Below, in pieces: positions 8,130 to 18,697 of a DNA stretch of 49,454 bases (its first letter is position 1; every line of letters starts with the position of its first letter). Origin of the DNA: a virus; IMG/VR virus record IMGVR_UViG_3300001679_000056, positions 1-49,454 of that record, one strand, 5' to 3'. The notes under the pieces are model-generated. The model was not told the DNA's origin. It ran no database searches and was given only the letters and a program-made list of their open reading frames with translations. Made by a program: the position numbers and the translations under genes.

Positions 8130-10076
8130 ATGGGTGGTATGTATAGTTTTAATAAGGGATATAACCAAGGTGTTGACCGTTCTCGTAGGTATGCAGCTGA
8201 AGACCTCAATGCTTTAAACGCAGCTGAAGACCGCACTCGTAGGCTGTCAGCTGCAGACCTTGCTGCTTTAAACGCAGCTGAAGACCGCAAGTTAGCAATG
8301 CTAGAGCAGGCTAAGCTTGTTAAAGAGCGCGATAGACTAATGAATGTAGCTCAAGCTAGCCGGGACTACGCATCAAATGCATCTGTATATAGTAGTAGCC
8401 CGTTCACTGGTACAAATGTAGCAGGCGGTCCTATTACAGCAGGAGTAAATACAGGTGGTCCTATTACAGTTAATGTTGCAGAGGAGGCAGAACGCCTTGC
8501 TGCTTTTAAAGCAACTAGCGACAAGCGTGATGTAACTCATGCAGCTGACCAGATTGAACTGTTAAAACAGCAAAAGGAATTAGAAGGCCAATATGGTACA
8601 GGTATTACTAGTATCCAAGGTGCAGTGAAAGGTAGGGGTTATGAAGACTATCTACCAACATTCGAAGGTGTAGCGTCTGAGAAGTCACTAGACTATGCTC
8701 GCTCAGGATTCGAGCAAGATATGGTAGATACCCCACAGGTACAAAAGGCTCAGAGTTTTGTAAGTGGGGTAGAGAGTTTCTTAGAGCAGGGTAAAGGCAG
8801 TGCTTCCGGTACTGGTTCTAACTGGGCAAATATTGCACTCAACTATTTCGGTTTAACTGCCGGCAGTTCTGCAGACCAAAAGAAGGTACTACAAGAGAAC
8901 AGAGAGATGGAGGACTTTTTCAACACTGATGTAATCGGTAGTAGCGATGCAGAGAAGTGGTTTGCTATGTACCCCGACGAGATGGAAGAAGTATTCGGTG
9001 GTGCAACAGATAGTAAAACACAGCGCGAAAATTTGTTTGCGTACTACCAAGAAACGATTAAGCCTGCACTAGCTAGTAAAGGTGCAGATAAGCAAGTACA
9101 TACAAAAGAGGCAATCGCACAAGCGAAAGCTGATTACGCATCTCTTATAACGAATACTGATAATGCTATTGAAACTCTTAAGCAGATGACGGAAGATGCT
9201 TCGCAGCCTATGAAAGATGAGTTTGCGAAATACGAAGCGGCTATAGCTGCAGCAGAGAAAGCTAGAGCAGCTGGTAATCTGAAACGCGAACAAGAATTAT
9301 TAGAGAAAGTTAAGAAGAACCCTGTACACAACATGCTTAATGCAGAAGCATATGGGCAAGATGTAAAGCAAAAAATAACTGCTCGTGAGCGATTAGTAGA
9401 ACAGTTTAATTACGCTAGCAAAACCTTAAAAGATATGGATAAGGTAAATGAAATCCAAACTAAGATTGTACAAGCTGATATAGACTTATGGTCTGGTGTT
9501 GCATACCAAGGTGTTGCTAACTTAAAGAATGGTAAAGGTGTTGCTGTTATAGAGTCGGTACTAGGTGAGTACGAAGGAGCTACGATTAGAGTAGTATCTA
9601 GGTCTGATGGTACATATATGGTTGCAGGCAATGGCCAGTTTATGGAACCAGGTAAAGGCAAGGGTAACGTGTGGACTAAAGGTGAGTTAGAAGATTACGT
9701 ATTAGGCAAAGCAAGTGCAACATATAAAGCGAAGATGATGGAACGTTCTGATATGATGTTTAAAGCTAAGGTTAAGGGTCAGGTCACCGCACAAGATAGA
9801 TACAACAAGGTAGCTGAGTTGAACAAGATTATTGCTGAGGTGACTCTACAAAATAAGGGTAAGATGGACATAGAAGCCTTTAAGAAGCTATCAGGTGTCA
9901 CAGACGTTAAGCCATTAGGTGACGGCACTGCAACATTCACCCATGGTGGTAACCTGTTCAGCTACAATCCATTCCCTGGAACGTCTGAAATCAACGGTGT
10001 AGAGATGCCGAATAAAAAAGTTACCGAAATATACCGCGGGACTTCTATATATAATGATGCTACTGGAACTAAGTAA
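8130..10076 (+). CDS. Long helical internal virion-type protein
   Basis: The 648-residue product has a near-duplicate of about 19 residues in its N-terminus, each copy ending in ALNAAEDR, also visible in the DNA near 8210 and 8270. The remainder is mainly charged helices with a Gly/Thr-rich patch near residues 90-115. No catalytic motif is seen. The stop codon overlaps the ATG of the giant gene by one base, so both products are probably made together and act in the same internal or ejected assembly. Confidence 0.5.
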   Translation: MGGMYSFNKGYNQGVDRSRRYAAEDLNALNAAEDRTRRLSAADLAALNAAEDRKLAMLEQAKLVKERDRLMNVAQASRDYASNASVYSSSPFTGTNVAGGPITAGVNTGGPITVNVAEEAERLAAFKATSDKRDVTHAADQIELLKQQKELEGQYGTGITSIQGAVKGRGYEDYLPTFEGVASEKSLDYARSGFEQDMVDTPQVQKAQSFVSGVESFLEQGKGSASGTGSNWANIALNYFGLTAGSSADQKKVLQENREMEDFFNTDVIGSSDAEKWFAMYPDEMEEVFGGATDSKTQRENLFAYYQETIKPALASKGADKQVHTKEAIAQAKADYASLITNTDNAIETLKQMTEDASQPMKDEFAKYEAAIAAAEKARAAGNLKREQELLEKVKKNPVHNMLNAEAYGQDVKQKITARERLVEQFNYASKTLKDMDKVNEIQTKIVQADIDLWSGVAYQGVANLKNGKGVAVIESVLGEYEGATIRVVSRSDGTYMVAGNGQFMEPGKGKGNVWTKGELEDYVLGKASATYKAKMMERSDMMFKAKVKGQVTAQDRYNKVAELNKIIAEVTLQNKGKMDIEAFKKLSGVTDVKPLGDGTATFTHGGNLFSYNPFPGTSEINGVEMPNKKVTEIYRGTSIYNDATGTK

Positions 10077-13000
10077 TGGGCTACCACAATGTAGGAGTTA
10101 GCCCTTTTGCTACAGAGTTGTATCCGGAGATGCCGAGTACAACACCTGCTCACCTAACGCCTGAGTTAGACGCAGCAATGGCTGGTACTCTAGGGCAGCC
10201 TACGGTTAACCAAGCACTACAAGAGACTAACACCCGAATACCTAGTGTGTATGGAAACTCAACGACTGGACAGTTCTTCGTTAATGGATTATTGTTCGAT
10301 GCTGATGACCATACGCAGGCGTTAGAGTCTGAGAAGTATTTAGTGGAACCTGCTACTCAAACCCCACAAGGTGCAGGTTGGCAGCCTCTTGATACTGAAG
10401 GATTCCAGGGTTATATTAATAGTATTAAAGACCCAACACTTGGCACAATAGCAAGTAAGAACTTCGGCATTGGTGTAGACACTCTACAGATGCTAGGCGG
10501 TAACGCCATGCAAGCAATCGGTGATGCTACAGGTATAGACTACCTGTCCGAGACTGGTGCAAGTATCGCAGACCAACAGATTGATGACCTAAGTAAGACT
10601 GAGGTATACCGGACTGAGTTCACAGATATTGAGAACGGTAGTGATGCAGTCAACTGGTTCGTTGGTAACGCTGCACAGATGGCACCTAATGCTATCGAGT
10701 CTTTACTTACATTCTTAGGTGGTTATGTAGTCGGTGGTGGTAACCCACTAACTGGTATACCATCAGGTATAGCTGCGCTATCCGCTAAGACGATAGGTAA
10801 GAAACAACTTGCTAAAGAATTTAAAGAAGCAATGCAAGCTGCTAGGGATGCAAAGAAAGCTGGCCAAGGGTTTAAAACTTTACCTAAGATACACCAGAAA
10901 CGTTTGCGTCAAGCCACTGGTATGACAGCAGTACTCGCTAACAACTATGCGTTTGGTTTAGGTGATTTGTACGGAGAACTTAAGGATACAGACCCAGATG
11001 GTGCATTAGTTAAATCGTTCTTAGGTGCATTCCCATACGCTTTAGCTGAGTCAATGCCGGAGATGCTATTAGCTGGCAGACTAATGGGTGGTATCAGAGG
11101 TAAAGGTGGTAAGTTACGTAGACTAACTACAGGCTTAACAGTAGGTGCTGCCGCAGAAGGTAGTACTGAAGCCGCACAAGAAGCGTTACTTCTACTTAGT
11201 AATCCAGAAGTTGACCTCACATCTGAAGAAGGAATCCATAGACTTATTAACTCGTTCGCTGCTGGTGCAGGTTTCGGTGGCCCTATCGGTGGTATCGCAA
11301 ACTTAACGGGTAGGAAACGTAAGAGAGTTATTACCGATGGAGAAACTAATCTACTAGAGACATCTACAGAACCAGAGGTAGAACCATCTGATTCAACTAG
11401 CGGAACTGAAGAATCTTTCAGTGGAACTGTAGAGAATGTCAGCCAGATAGACGCTGAAATTATAGAGATTCAACAAGAGATTAAACAAGCCTCTAGTGAA
11501 GGTAATATATTTAAAATTGAATCCCTAAACCAACGACTAGAAAACCTTAAGGTCGAGCGTGCTAAATTAGGGAAAGAGGTACGTCTAACTGAGGAACAAC
11601 TCAGAGCGATGGTAATTGCCCAAGTGATGGGTGAACAGGCAGGGCCAGTTACTGTACCTACGCAAGTAGAACAAGCAGAACAAGCTGAACAGGCAGGGCC
11701 AGTTACTGTACCTACTGAAGCGCAGACATTAGAACAAGCAGACTTACAACAAGCACAGGTAGATTCTCTAGCGCAGGCACAGGTAGGAGCGCAAGAACAG
11801 ATAGACGCAAGTGCTGCTGCAGTAGAGGCTGCTGCGGTTGACCCCGATATAGCAGAGAATACAGCTAAGGCCCTAAGGTGGGAAGAGCAACAACTAAAGA
11901 TGCAGCAGATAGAGGAGGATGCAAAACAAGCTGAGTTCGATAAGGAAGAAGCAGCATACAACGCTCAGTTACAAGCTGAAGCCGAGCAAGCAGCATTAGT
12001 ACCAGAGCCAGTACAAGTTGAGAACCCTGTACAAGTTGTAGATACATATAACCGTTTTGTACAGAGAGTTAACGCTCAACTAGGTAGTGAGGGTCTAAAC
12101 TTCCCAGCATTCCATGAGTTATCAGCTGGTGCACAGGTAGAGTTCTCCAAGGTCGCAGGTGAAGTGAACGCAATGCTGGAGACAGGTGGTAATATAAATG
12201 AGATTAAAGCTCTCGTTCGCCAAGCGACATACGATGTTGACGCTGCAGATAAGAAACGAGGACTCTTATTACAGAACAAGAAACTTAAGAAGCCTAAGAA
12301 GCCTGCAAGTGGCGCGAAAGAAATAAACAAATTAAAGAAAACTGTTAAGAAACTTAAGAAAGAACAAGTGGATGCACGTGCTAAGGCACAAACGGATATA
12401 GCTAAGATAGTTGAGAAGGCAGCGAAGAAAGTAAGTTCAACAAAGAAAAAGTCAGAAGCCCGTAAAGTCGTTAACCTCAAAAAAGAGCAAAGGAAGTTAA
12501 ATAAATTACAGACCAAGTTAAAGAATAAACAAAAAGAAATTGACAAGCTTAAAACGGATGCTAAGAAGCTAGGTATTGACCAGCCTCTGTTTGATGCTAA
12601 GACACCACCGAAGAAAGCTGATATTAAAGCAGCTGAGAAACGTGCTAAAGATACTGCCAAAGCTGAGAAGGTAGAGAAGGACAAGGCTATAGCTGATGCG
12701 AAAGAAGCTAAGGCTAAACAGCAGGAACTAGACTTTAGTTCTAAAGAAGAGAAAGAAGCAAAACCTAAAGTAGTAACCCCCGCAGCGAAGCCAATAAGTA
12801 AGCCGAAGGCTGTTGCACGTTGGGTTAAGTTCAGACCTCTATGGGCTAAGACTCTTGGTATTCAGTTCGCTGATTTACCAGCTAGCGTACAGGAACTATT
12901 AAGCACACCTCAGAGGGGTAAGACGGAACTACCTACTCAGAAAGAAATATTAGCTGAATTAGAATCTGATGTAAACTGGTCTAGCATAGCTGCTGCTATG

Positions 13001-16000
13001 GAGGGTTCGACCGAAATTGAAACCTTAGTAGACCGTTTATACGATGGGCATCACAATACTAAAAGCATTATAGTAAAAGCTGTTGATGCATTAGCAGCTG
13101 GTAAGTTCCCTGCGGACACCGTTAACGCTATTAAACTTGAAGTGCTTGGGCGTATGGTAGGTGCAGGGAAATCCAAAACTCTCATAATTAGTAAGAGCAA
13201 CGGAACAACAACGCACGGTAAGTTCGTAGATATACTCGGTTTCCGCGAAGACCTTGTGCAAGATGGCTTTACTATATCTTGGTATAACCCAGAGACTAAG
13301 AAGACAGAGCACGATAGTAAAGTCATACGTAGAGAAAATGCAGCAGACGCAGCGGCGCAATTAGATATTGACCGATTAGAAGCAGCAGAGCAGGCTGAAG
13401 ATGATAGACGTAATACTCTAACTGACGACCAGCGTGACGTAGAGGATGCACTTAGTGTAAGTGGATTACTAGAAAGACTACAGAACAGAACTATTAACAT
13501 CGTGCACTTGCGTATTAAAGGTAACCCCGACATTGCTGCCATACAAGAAGCATATAAGAAACTTGGTACAGTAGGTAAGGCGTTTGTAATAGGCGACGGT
13601 AAGCTATCCGATTACTTCACAAGCGATGGTAAATTAAAACTTGATACATCCCATCCATATGAGACGGGCACAAAATTCTTTAAGCCTTCAACTGCAGTTA
13701 AGGGTGAGTACTATACAGTCGGTGTATCCAAGAATGAAAAAATTGCTGTAACAAAAGCACTGCGAGATAAGCATGCTACTCCATTGCAGCAATTAAAAGC
13801 AGAGCTCAATGGTTTAAACCAACAGATTCAAGAGTTCGATACAACCGGTGTACATAATCTTGACAAGTATGAGGAGCTAACGGGGCAAGCCTCAGATGTT
13901 GCTCTTCGTATTGAGGAATTAACAGACGCAGAGACATCGCGTAAAGGTGAAAAGTCTTCAGCTGCATTAGCCGTAGAGGGTCTCGAGCAGGAAACAACAG
14001 ACAACATACTCATAACGCAGCAAGCAGATAAACGTACTAGAGAAACTGCTACGGCAGATGTAGCTATAGCCCGTAAAGAAAAAGCTAAAGCTGACAGAGC
14101 ATTGCAGACTGCAGAGGCGGTAGCTGAAGAAGCAGAGATAGCCTACACGGATGAAAAAACTGAAGAGCTACAGGAAGCATGGGATGCTGCAGCTGAAGGA
14201 GTTAACAAAGCAGTAGCTGCTGTGACTGAAGCAGAGATTGCACTCAATGCTGCGAAAGGTATACCAACAGACCAAGATACACTAGGTGGTTTCAAACGTG
14301 CAGATAGAAAGGTCGATGCCCCTATGGGTGTTGCAAAGATTAAAGCACTAGTTAAAGCATTCATTAAGAAGGTAAAGGTTACTCCTAAAGTCCATGTGTT
14401 TAAAGATGCAGCTGACTTGAAAGAAGCTAACCCAGAGTTGTTTGCACGTGCTGCTGCGACTAGGTTACCTGGCGAGTTCGAGAACACACAGGCTATGGGT
14501 TTCTCTTTTGATAACGACATCATTATATTCTCTGACTACATCTTAGATGCTAGACAGTTAAAGCATACCATTGCCCATGAGATAATCGGACACCATGGTT
14601 TACGCTCTATCCTTTCTAAGAAGGAACTGAAAAAAGTTCTAATGGATATCTACAACAACGACGCACACGTACGCTTACTAGCTAAACGTACAGCAGACTT
14701 ACAAGATGTTTCATTACTCGAAGCTATTGAAGAAGTCATGGCTGATAAGGCAGCGGCGCTTGATATATCCATTGTTGTTAGAGTATGGAACGCAATGAAG
14801 ACCGCACTTAACAAGTTAGGTATGACCTTCGGAGATGAAGCATCTCGTTATTGGGTTGGACATTTACGCAAGTACGCTAAGACAGGCTCATCAAGTTTTG
14901 TTAATAGCGAACAAATACTTAGGAACATACGTAGCCATGAACGCTCACGCTCACGTGGTAGATTTGCTATCGGTGCCGACCATGATAATATAGTTGGTGC
15001 ATGGCATGAGTCACACGCATACAATAACACTGTAGAGAAGTACTTTGGTAGTGCAGAACCATGGCGCAGATTGATAACAGACCCTACCTTTAAGAATTAT
15101 TCCAAGGAAGTAGGGGGTATTACTAGAGTTATAGGCAAATCACTAGAGGCAGTACAGACATTAAACCATAAAGCTAATAAGAGCCCGGGGCTGTCTTTAA
15201 TCTACCACTTCTTCCAAGACACTGGTAATAAGTCTAAAGATATTATGAACCACTTGGAACAGATGTTACCTACTAAGTTCTTAACAGGTACTACTGAAGT
15301 GCAGAAGCAACGAGCATACCAAATACTAGCGGCAGTATCTATGTACCGTGGTGTAACAGTTGAATCATTAATGACAACGCATAAGAACGCAAAGGTTATT
15401 AAGGTCAACCCAGTAACTGGAAGGTTCGAGATAGACGCAAAAGTTTTAGCTGACTTAGTTGCCGTATCAGAGATGTCACTAGCTGATGTCCGCAAAGGAA
15501 TGAAGGTAGTCGTTGGTGAATTAGAAGAGAAAGGTGATGAAGCATACCAAGGTATTAATACACTACCTATCTTCGGAAGTAATCCAGAGACATCATGGAT
15601 ACACGACGAGTCTATAACCGAGCAATCACCAGAGTGGTTAATGTACCTTGAGCATCGTAAGGCTGTTGCACAGGCTGCAGCTAACGTGTTGTTAGGAGAA
15701 ACCCAAGGTGCACTAGACGAGCAGAAGACTACAATAGATGAGTTCTTAAAGATTAAAGGCACAACTGGTAGTAACTTAGATGATACTGATATTAAGTTCT
15801 TAACTAAAATATTTGAGAAGTACTTAGCTATTAAGAATGAGGGCGACTATAACCTTATCGCTCCGAAGACTGATGAAGAAGCAATAGAACTTTTAAAGAA
15901 AGCTACTGAGCAAGGGAAGAAAGCTGAAGAATTTATATCATCCGCATTACGTGGTATACACAACCCTAAGAAGATTGAAGACTTAGAAGCAGCAGTGAAT

Positions 16001-18697
16001 GGTAAAGGAGAAAACGCTAAGACTTTTGAAGGTATGAATGTTAGCGGTATTTTAGAAAGCGTTAAACGAATTAGAGATAAAGGGATTACAGAGAATCAAA
16101 CTAATGGTATCCAAAATATAATACAGAACTTATGGCTTAATGATTCAATCGTTAGAAGTCAGAAGGCTGGTATGTTACGTACGGTACTGGGTGCTTATGT
16201 TCCATTAGTTCGCGATGGTAAATTCCAAGTTAGTATTAAGGCTTATGAAGTATTAGACAACGGTGTTCTAGGCGCACCTATTAAACTTAATCCTCACACT
16301 AAGAGTATGCTTCTCTATACACAGACTGATAGTGAGACTGCTGCTAGGTCAATGATGACTAACTTTAATGAGAGCAACATAGGTACAGTTAAGTTAGCTA
16401 ATACTGAGGGCACTGTAAAGAATGTTAGACTTCAAGCTGAGTATAGTGAGACTCGTTTAGAGTCGCCACGTTCTGGCCCTGTTGGATACAACGACTTAAT
16501 ACAATCATTAACTGGTGCAGGACTTCAGATGTCACCTAACCAGAGAGAGACACTTGTTAAGAAATCAGCAGCGTTTAAAGGTAAAGCACGTAGGTCTCTA
16601 CCTCGTGCTATGTCACCAGGTTTTGAGCAGGAGAAAGGACTTAAACATGTAGCAGGATATTTAGAAACACAGGCTCATGTTGCAGCGAAGTCTGAGTACC
16701 GCCATAAAATATCTAGAGTTATGGATGATAACGACATGTGGCGTGGTTCATATAGCCTACTAAAAAGTAAAGCTAAGCTTGTTGATGACGCATATGAACA
16801 GTACCAGAAGAATCCAATTGATGCGAATGCTGCTCGTTTAGATATAGCTAAAACTAATTTTGAAAGATACGCTTACATGTATAGGCACTCAGCACCAGTG
16901 AGCGATATCCATCTTGGTAAAGACGGAAAGAAATCAACTACACTTACAATGGAAGTTGGCGGCAAAACATATAACCTCAAGTTAGAAGGTAAGGGTGAAC
17001 GCTATCGTGACGATGCTGCTAGAGTTGTAGCTTGGTACGAACAATCAAGAGATGTTGTAACTAGCACAGAGGATGCGCTATCTGGTAAGTGGGGGTCGAA
17101 GCTTAAGATGGTGACCGTACTAGGTCAGTTAGGTGGTAACTTTGCAACGGCGTTTGTTAACTTAACTTCAATCCCTATGCACACCATTCCATACCTTGCA
17201 TCATACAATGCAGACCGTGGTATTGGTGGTGGCTTTGGATTTGCTAGGTCACATATGGAAGTTGGTAGAGCAATGGCTGACCTTAAGAACCACAAGTTTG
17301 GTACAGAGCAATTCCTAGCAGACATGGTTAAAGGCTGGCCTAAGGGTAAGGAAGATAACTGGGTCAACGAGTACGGATTAAACCTAGATGAAACAGAGTG
17401 GTTACTATTCGAAACTAGATTGGGCATACTTTCCCCCGCGCAGTTCAATGCTTTAGCAGGCTCATCAAGGGGCGGCATGGAGAAGGCTACAACTATTAAA
17501 GCTGTTAAAGGCTGGATGTATATGTTCACCTATACTGAGCAATTGAACAGACGTACTACTGCCTTAGCTTCATACAGACTATACCGTGAGAAGATGCTAG
17601 CAGGTAACCCTCAAGCCACGAAGCAAGAGCTACGAGACCTAGCCTCGAAAGAAGCTAATAAAGTAGTGGATGAAACACAGGGTAACTACGACATGTACAA
17701 CAGACCACAGATGGCACGTGGTAACTTCCTACAGTATCCATTTATGTACAAGCAGTTCGTGCTTACTTCAGTGCAGATGCTTAAGTCGATGAGTGCTAGT
17801 GGTCGACTGTACTATTTAGGATTAATGTTCTTAGTTGCAGGATTTAAAGGTATACCTTTTGCTGATGACTTGATGGATATCATTGATACACTAGCGCAGT
17901 TCTTCGGTATCAAGATGAGTAGTGTTGAACTGGCTGCACATAAAATGCTTGATGAGGTTGCCCCAGGTTGGGCGCCTCAGATTATGAATGGCTTTGCTGA
18001 TAAGTTCACTGGCTCTACATTATCTACACGTCTTGGACATGGTGATTTAATACCATTGACTGGGATGTTTAAAGCAGGTGCTAGTTTTGAGCGTGAGGCT
18101 ACTAACTTATTCGGCCCAGTATATTCAATGGCTACTGGTTTAGGTGGCACTGGTGTTGGAATTACTAAATGGTTTGGAGAAGTACTAGGATTCAAGCCAG
18201 ATACTACAACGCTTAATGACATTGCTAGAGAATCCCCTATTGCTGCATTGCGCGCGATAGCAGATGGATACGCTTACCATGACGATGGTGTAATTACTAA
18301 CGCCACTGGTAAGGTTGTGTCAAAGGATATGAATACTGCTACGGTAGTAGCAAGAATACTAGGGTTCTACCCTGCCGCCGCTACTGCGGAGAATAGGATA
18401 GTTAAAATATCTAAAGGGGTTAGTGACTACACTGCTAGTATCCGTAAGGAATTTCAAGTTGCATATGTCAAGGCTAAGATAAATAAAAACCACTCTGAGA
18501 TTAGACACATCATGAAACAAGTTAGAGATTGGAATAATACTACTAGAGGTACTGAGTTCTATATTAGAAACTTTACTAAGAATGCTAACCGTGCTGCAAA
18601 AGAAGCGATGAGACCAACAGCCGAGCGTTACCTTAAGTCTTCACCTAAGAACATGCGTAAAGATACACAGTGGCTGATGGATTTATACGGACTCTAG
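10076..18697 (+). CDS. Giant internal virion protein with HExxH peptidase-like and PLxRFG-like regions
   Basis: The 2873-residue product is the largest in the window. Residues about 200-420 have hydrophobic Gly/Ala segments. About 430-700 is rich in Gln, Glu and Ala, and about 720-900 is a Lys-rich coiled coil. A zinc-peptidase motif AHEIIGHHG puts HExxH at residues 1501-1505, with a downstream Glu-rich helix (LLEAIEEVMAD) as the possible third ligand. A segment AYVPLVRDGKF near 2040-2050 resembles the PLxRFG domain of large phage proteins. A hydrophobic stretch near 2580 and a basic C-terminus follow. Proteins of this type are carried in the head and ejected with DNA; the peptidase may process virion or host proteins, which is inference. 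No transglycosylase or RNA polymerase motif was seen. Confidence 0.6.
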   Translation: MGYHNVGVSPFATELYPEMPSTTPAHLTPELDAAMAGTLGQPTVNQALQETNTRIPSVYGNSTTGQFFVNGLLFDADDHTQALESEKYLVEPATQTPQGAGWQPLDTEGFQGYINSIKDPTLGTIASKNFGIGVDTLQMLGGNAMQAIGDATGIDYLSETGASIADQQIDDLSKTEVYRTEFTDIENGSDAVNWFVGNAAQMAPNAIESLLTFLGGYVVGGGNPLTGIPSGIAALSAKTIGKKQLAKEFKEAMQAARDAKKAGQGFKTLPKIHQKRLRQATGMTAVLANNYAFGLGDLYGELKDTDPDGALVKSFLGAFPYALAESMPEMLLAGRLMGGIRGKGGKLRRLTTGLTVGAAAEGSTEAAQEALLLLSNPEVDLTSEEGIHRLINSFAAGAGFGGPIGGIANLTGRKRKRVITDGETNLLETSTEPEVEPSDSTSGTEESFSGTVENVSQIDAEIIEIQQEIKQASSEGNIFKIESLNQRLENLKVERAKLGKEVRLTEEQLRAMVIAQVMGEQAGPVTVPTQVEQAEQAEQAGPVTVPTEAQTLEQADLQQAQVDSLAQAQVGAQEQIDASAAAVEAAAVDPDIAENTAKALRWEEQQLKMQQIEEDAKQAEFDKEEAAYNAQLQAEAEQAALVPEPVQVENPVQVVDTYNRFVQRVNAQLGSEGLNFPAFHELSAGAQVEFSKVAGEVNAMLETGGNINEIKALVRQATYDVDAADKKRGLLLQNKKLKKPKKPASGAKEINKLKKTVKKLKKEQVDARAKAQTDIAKIVEKAAKKVSSTKKKSEARKVVNLKKEQRKLNKLQTKLKNKQKEIDKLKTDAKKLGIDQPLFDAKTPPKKADIKAAEKRAKDTAKAEKVEKDKAIADAKEAKAKQQELDFSSKEEKEAKPKVVTPAAKPISKPKAVARWVKFRPLWAKTLGIQFADLPASVQELLSTPQRGKTELPTQKEILAELESDVNWSSIAAAMEGSTEIETLVDRLYDGHHNTKSIIVKAVDALAAGKFPADTVNAIKLEVLGRMVGAGKSKTLIISKSNGTTTHGKFVDILGFREDLVQDGFTISWYNPETKKTEHDSKVIRRENAADAAAQLDIDRLEAAEQAEDDRRNTLTDDQRDVEDALSVSGLLERLQNRTINIVHLRIKGNPDIAAIQEAYKKLGTVGKAFVIGDGKLSDYFTSDGKLKLDTSHPYETGTKFFKPSTAVKGEYYTVGVSKNEKIAVTKALRDKHATPLQQLKAELNGLNQQIQEFDTTGVHNLDKYEELTGQASDVALRIEELTDAETSRKGEKSSAALAVEGLEQETTDNILITQQADKRTRETATADVAIARKEKAKADRALQTAEAVAEEAEIAYTDEKTEELQEAWDAAAEGVNKAVAAVTEAEIALNAAKGIPTDQDTLGGFKRADRKVDAPMGVAKIKALVKAFIKKVKVTPKVHVFKDAADLKEANPELFARAAATRLPGEFENTQAMGFSFDNDIIIFSDYILDARQLKHTIAHEIIGHHGLRSILSKKELKKVLMDIYNNDAHVRLLAKRTADLQDVSLLEAIEEVMADKAAALDISIVVRVWNAMKTALNKLGMTFGDEASRYWVGHLRKYAKTGSSSFVNSEQILRNIRSHERSRSRGRFAIGADHDNIVGAWHESHAYNNTVEKYFGSAEPWRRLITDPTFKNYSKEVGGITRVIGKSLEAVQTLNHKANKSPGLSLIYHFFQDTGNKSKDIMNHLEQMLPTKFLTGTTEVQKQRAYQILAAVSMYRGVTVESLMTTHKNAKVIKVNPVTGRFEIDAKVLADLVAVSEMSLADVRKGMKVVVGELEEKGDEAYQGINTLPIFGSNPETSWIHDESITEQSPEWLMYLEHRKAVAQAAANVLLGETQGALDEQKTTIDEFLKIKGTTGSNLDDTDIKFLTKIFEKYLAIKNEGDYNLIAPKTDEEAIELLKKATEQGKKAEEFISSALRGIHNPKKIEDLEAAVNGKGENAKTFEGMNVSGILESVKRIRDKGITENQTNGIQNIIQNLWLNDSIVRSQKAGMLRTVLGAYVPLVRDGKFQVSIKAYEVLDNGVLGAPIKLNPHTKSMLLYTQTDSETAARSMMTNFNESNIGTVKLANTEGTVKNVRLQAEYSETRLESPRSGPVGYNDLIQSLTGAGLQMSPNQRETLVKKSAAFKGKARRSLPRAMSPGFEQEKGLKHVAGYLETQAHVAAKSEYRHKISRVMDDNDMWRGSYSLLKSKAKLVDDAYEQYQKNPIDANAARLDIAKTNFERYAYMYRHSAPVSDIHLGKDGKKSTTLTMEVGGKTYNLKLEGKGERYRDDAARVVAWYEQSRDVVTSTEDALSGKWGSKLKMVTVLGQLGGNFATAFVNLTSIPMHTIPYLASYNADRGIGGGFGFARSHMEVGRAMADLKNHKFGTEQFLADMVKGWPKGKEDNWVNEYGLNLDETEWLLFETRLGILSPAQFNALAGSSRGGMEKATTIKAVKGWMYMFTYTEQLNRRTTALASYRLYREKMLAGNPQATKQELRDLASKEANKVVDETQGNYDMYNRPQMARGNFLQYPFMYKQFVLTSVQMLKSMSASGRLYYLGLMFLVAGFKGIPFADDLMDIIDTLAQFFGIKMSSVELAAHKMLDEVAPGWAPQIMNGFADKFTGSTLSTRLGHGDLIPLTGMFKAGASFEREATNLFGPVYSMATGLGGTGVGITKWFGEVLGFKPDTTTLNDIARESPIAALRAIADGYAYHDDGVITNATGKVVSKDMNTATVVARILGFYPAAATAENRIVKISKGVSDYTASIRKEFQVAYVKAKINKNHSEIRHIMKQVRDWNNTTRGTEFYIRNFTKNANRAAKEAMRPTAERYLKSSPKNMRKDTQWLMDLYGL

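Noticed and set aside
12076-12684. 202-codon minus-strand frame inside the giant gene
   Set aside because: It is the antisense of the Lys-rich coiled coil; Phe/Leu/Ser-rich composition is what antisense of Lys/Glu codons gives.
15202-15762. 186-codon minus-strand frame inside the giant gene
   Set aside because: No ribosome site and no separate transcription signal; lies wholly within a well-supported gene.
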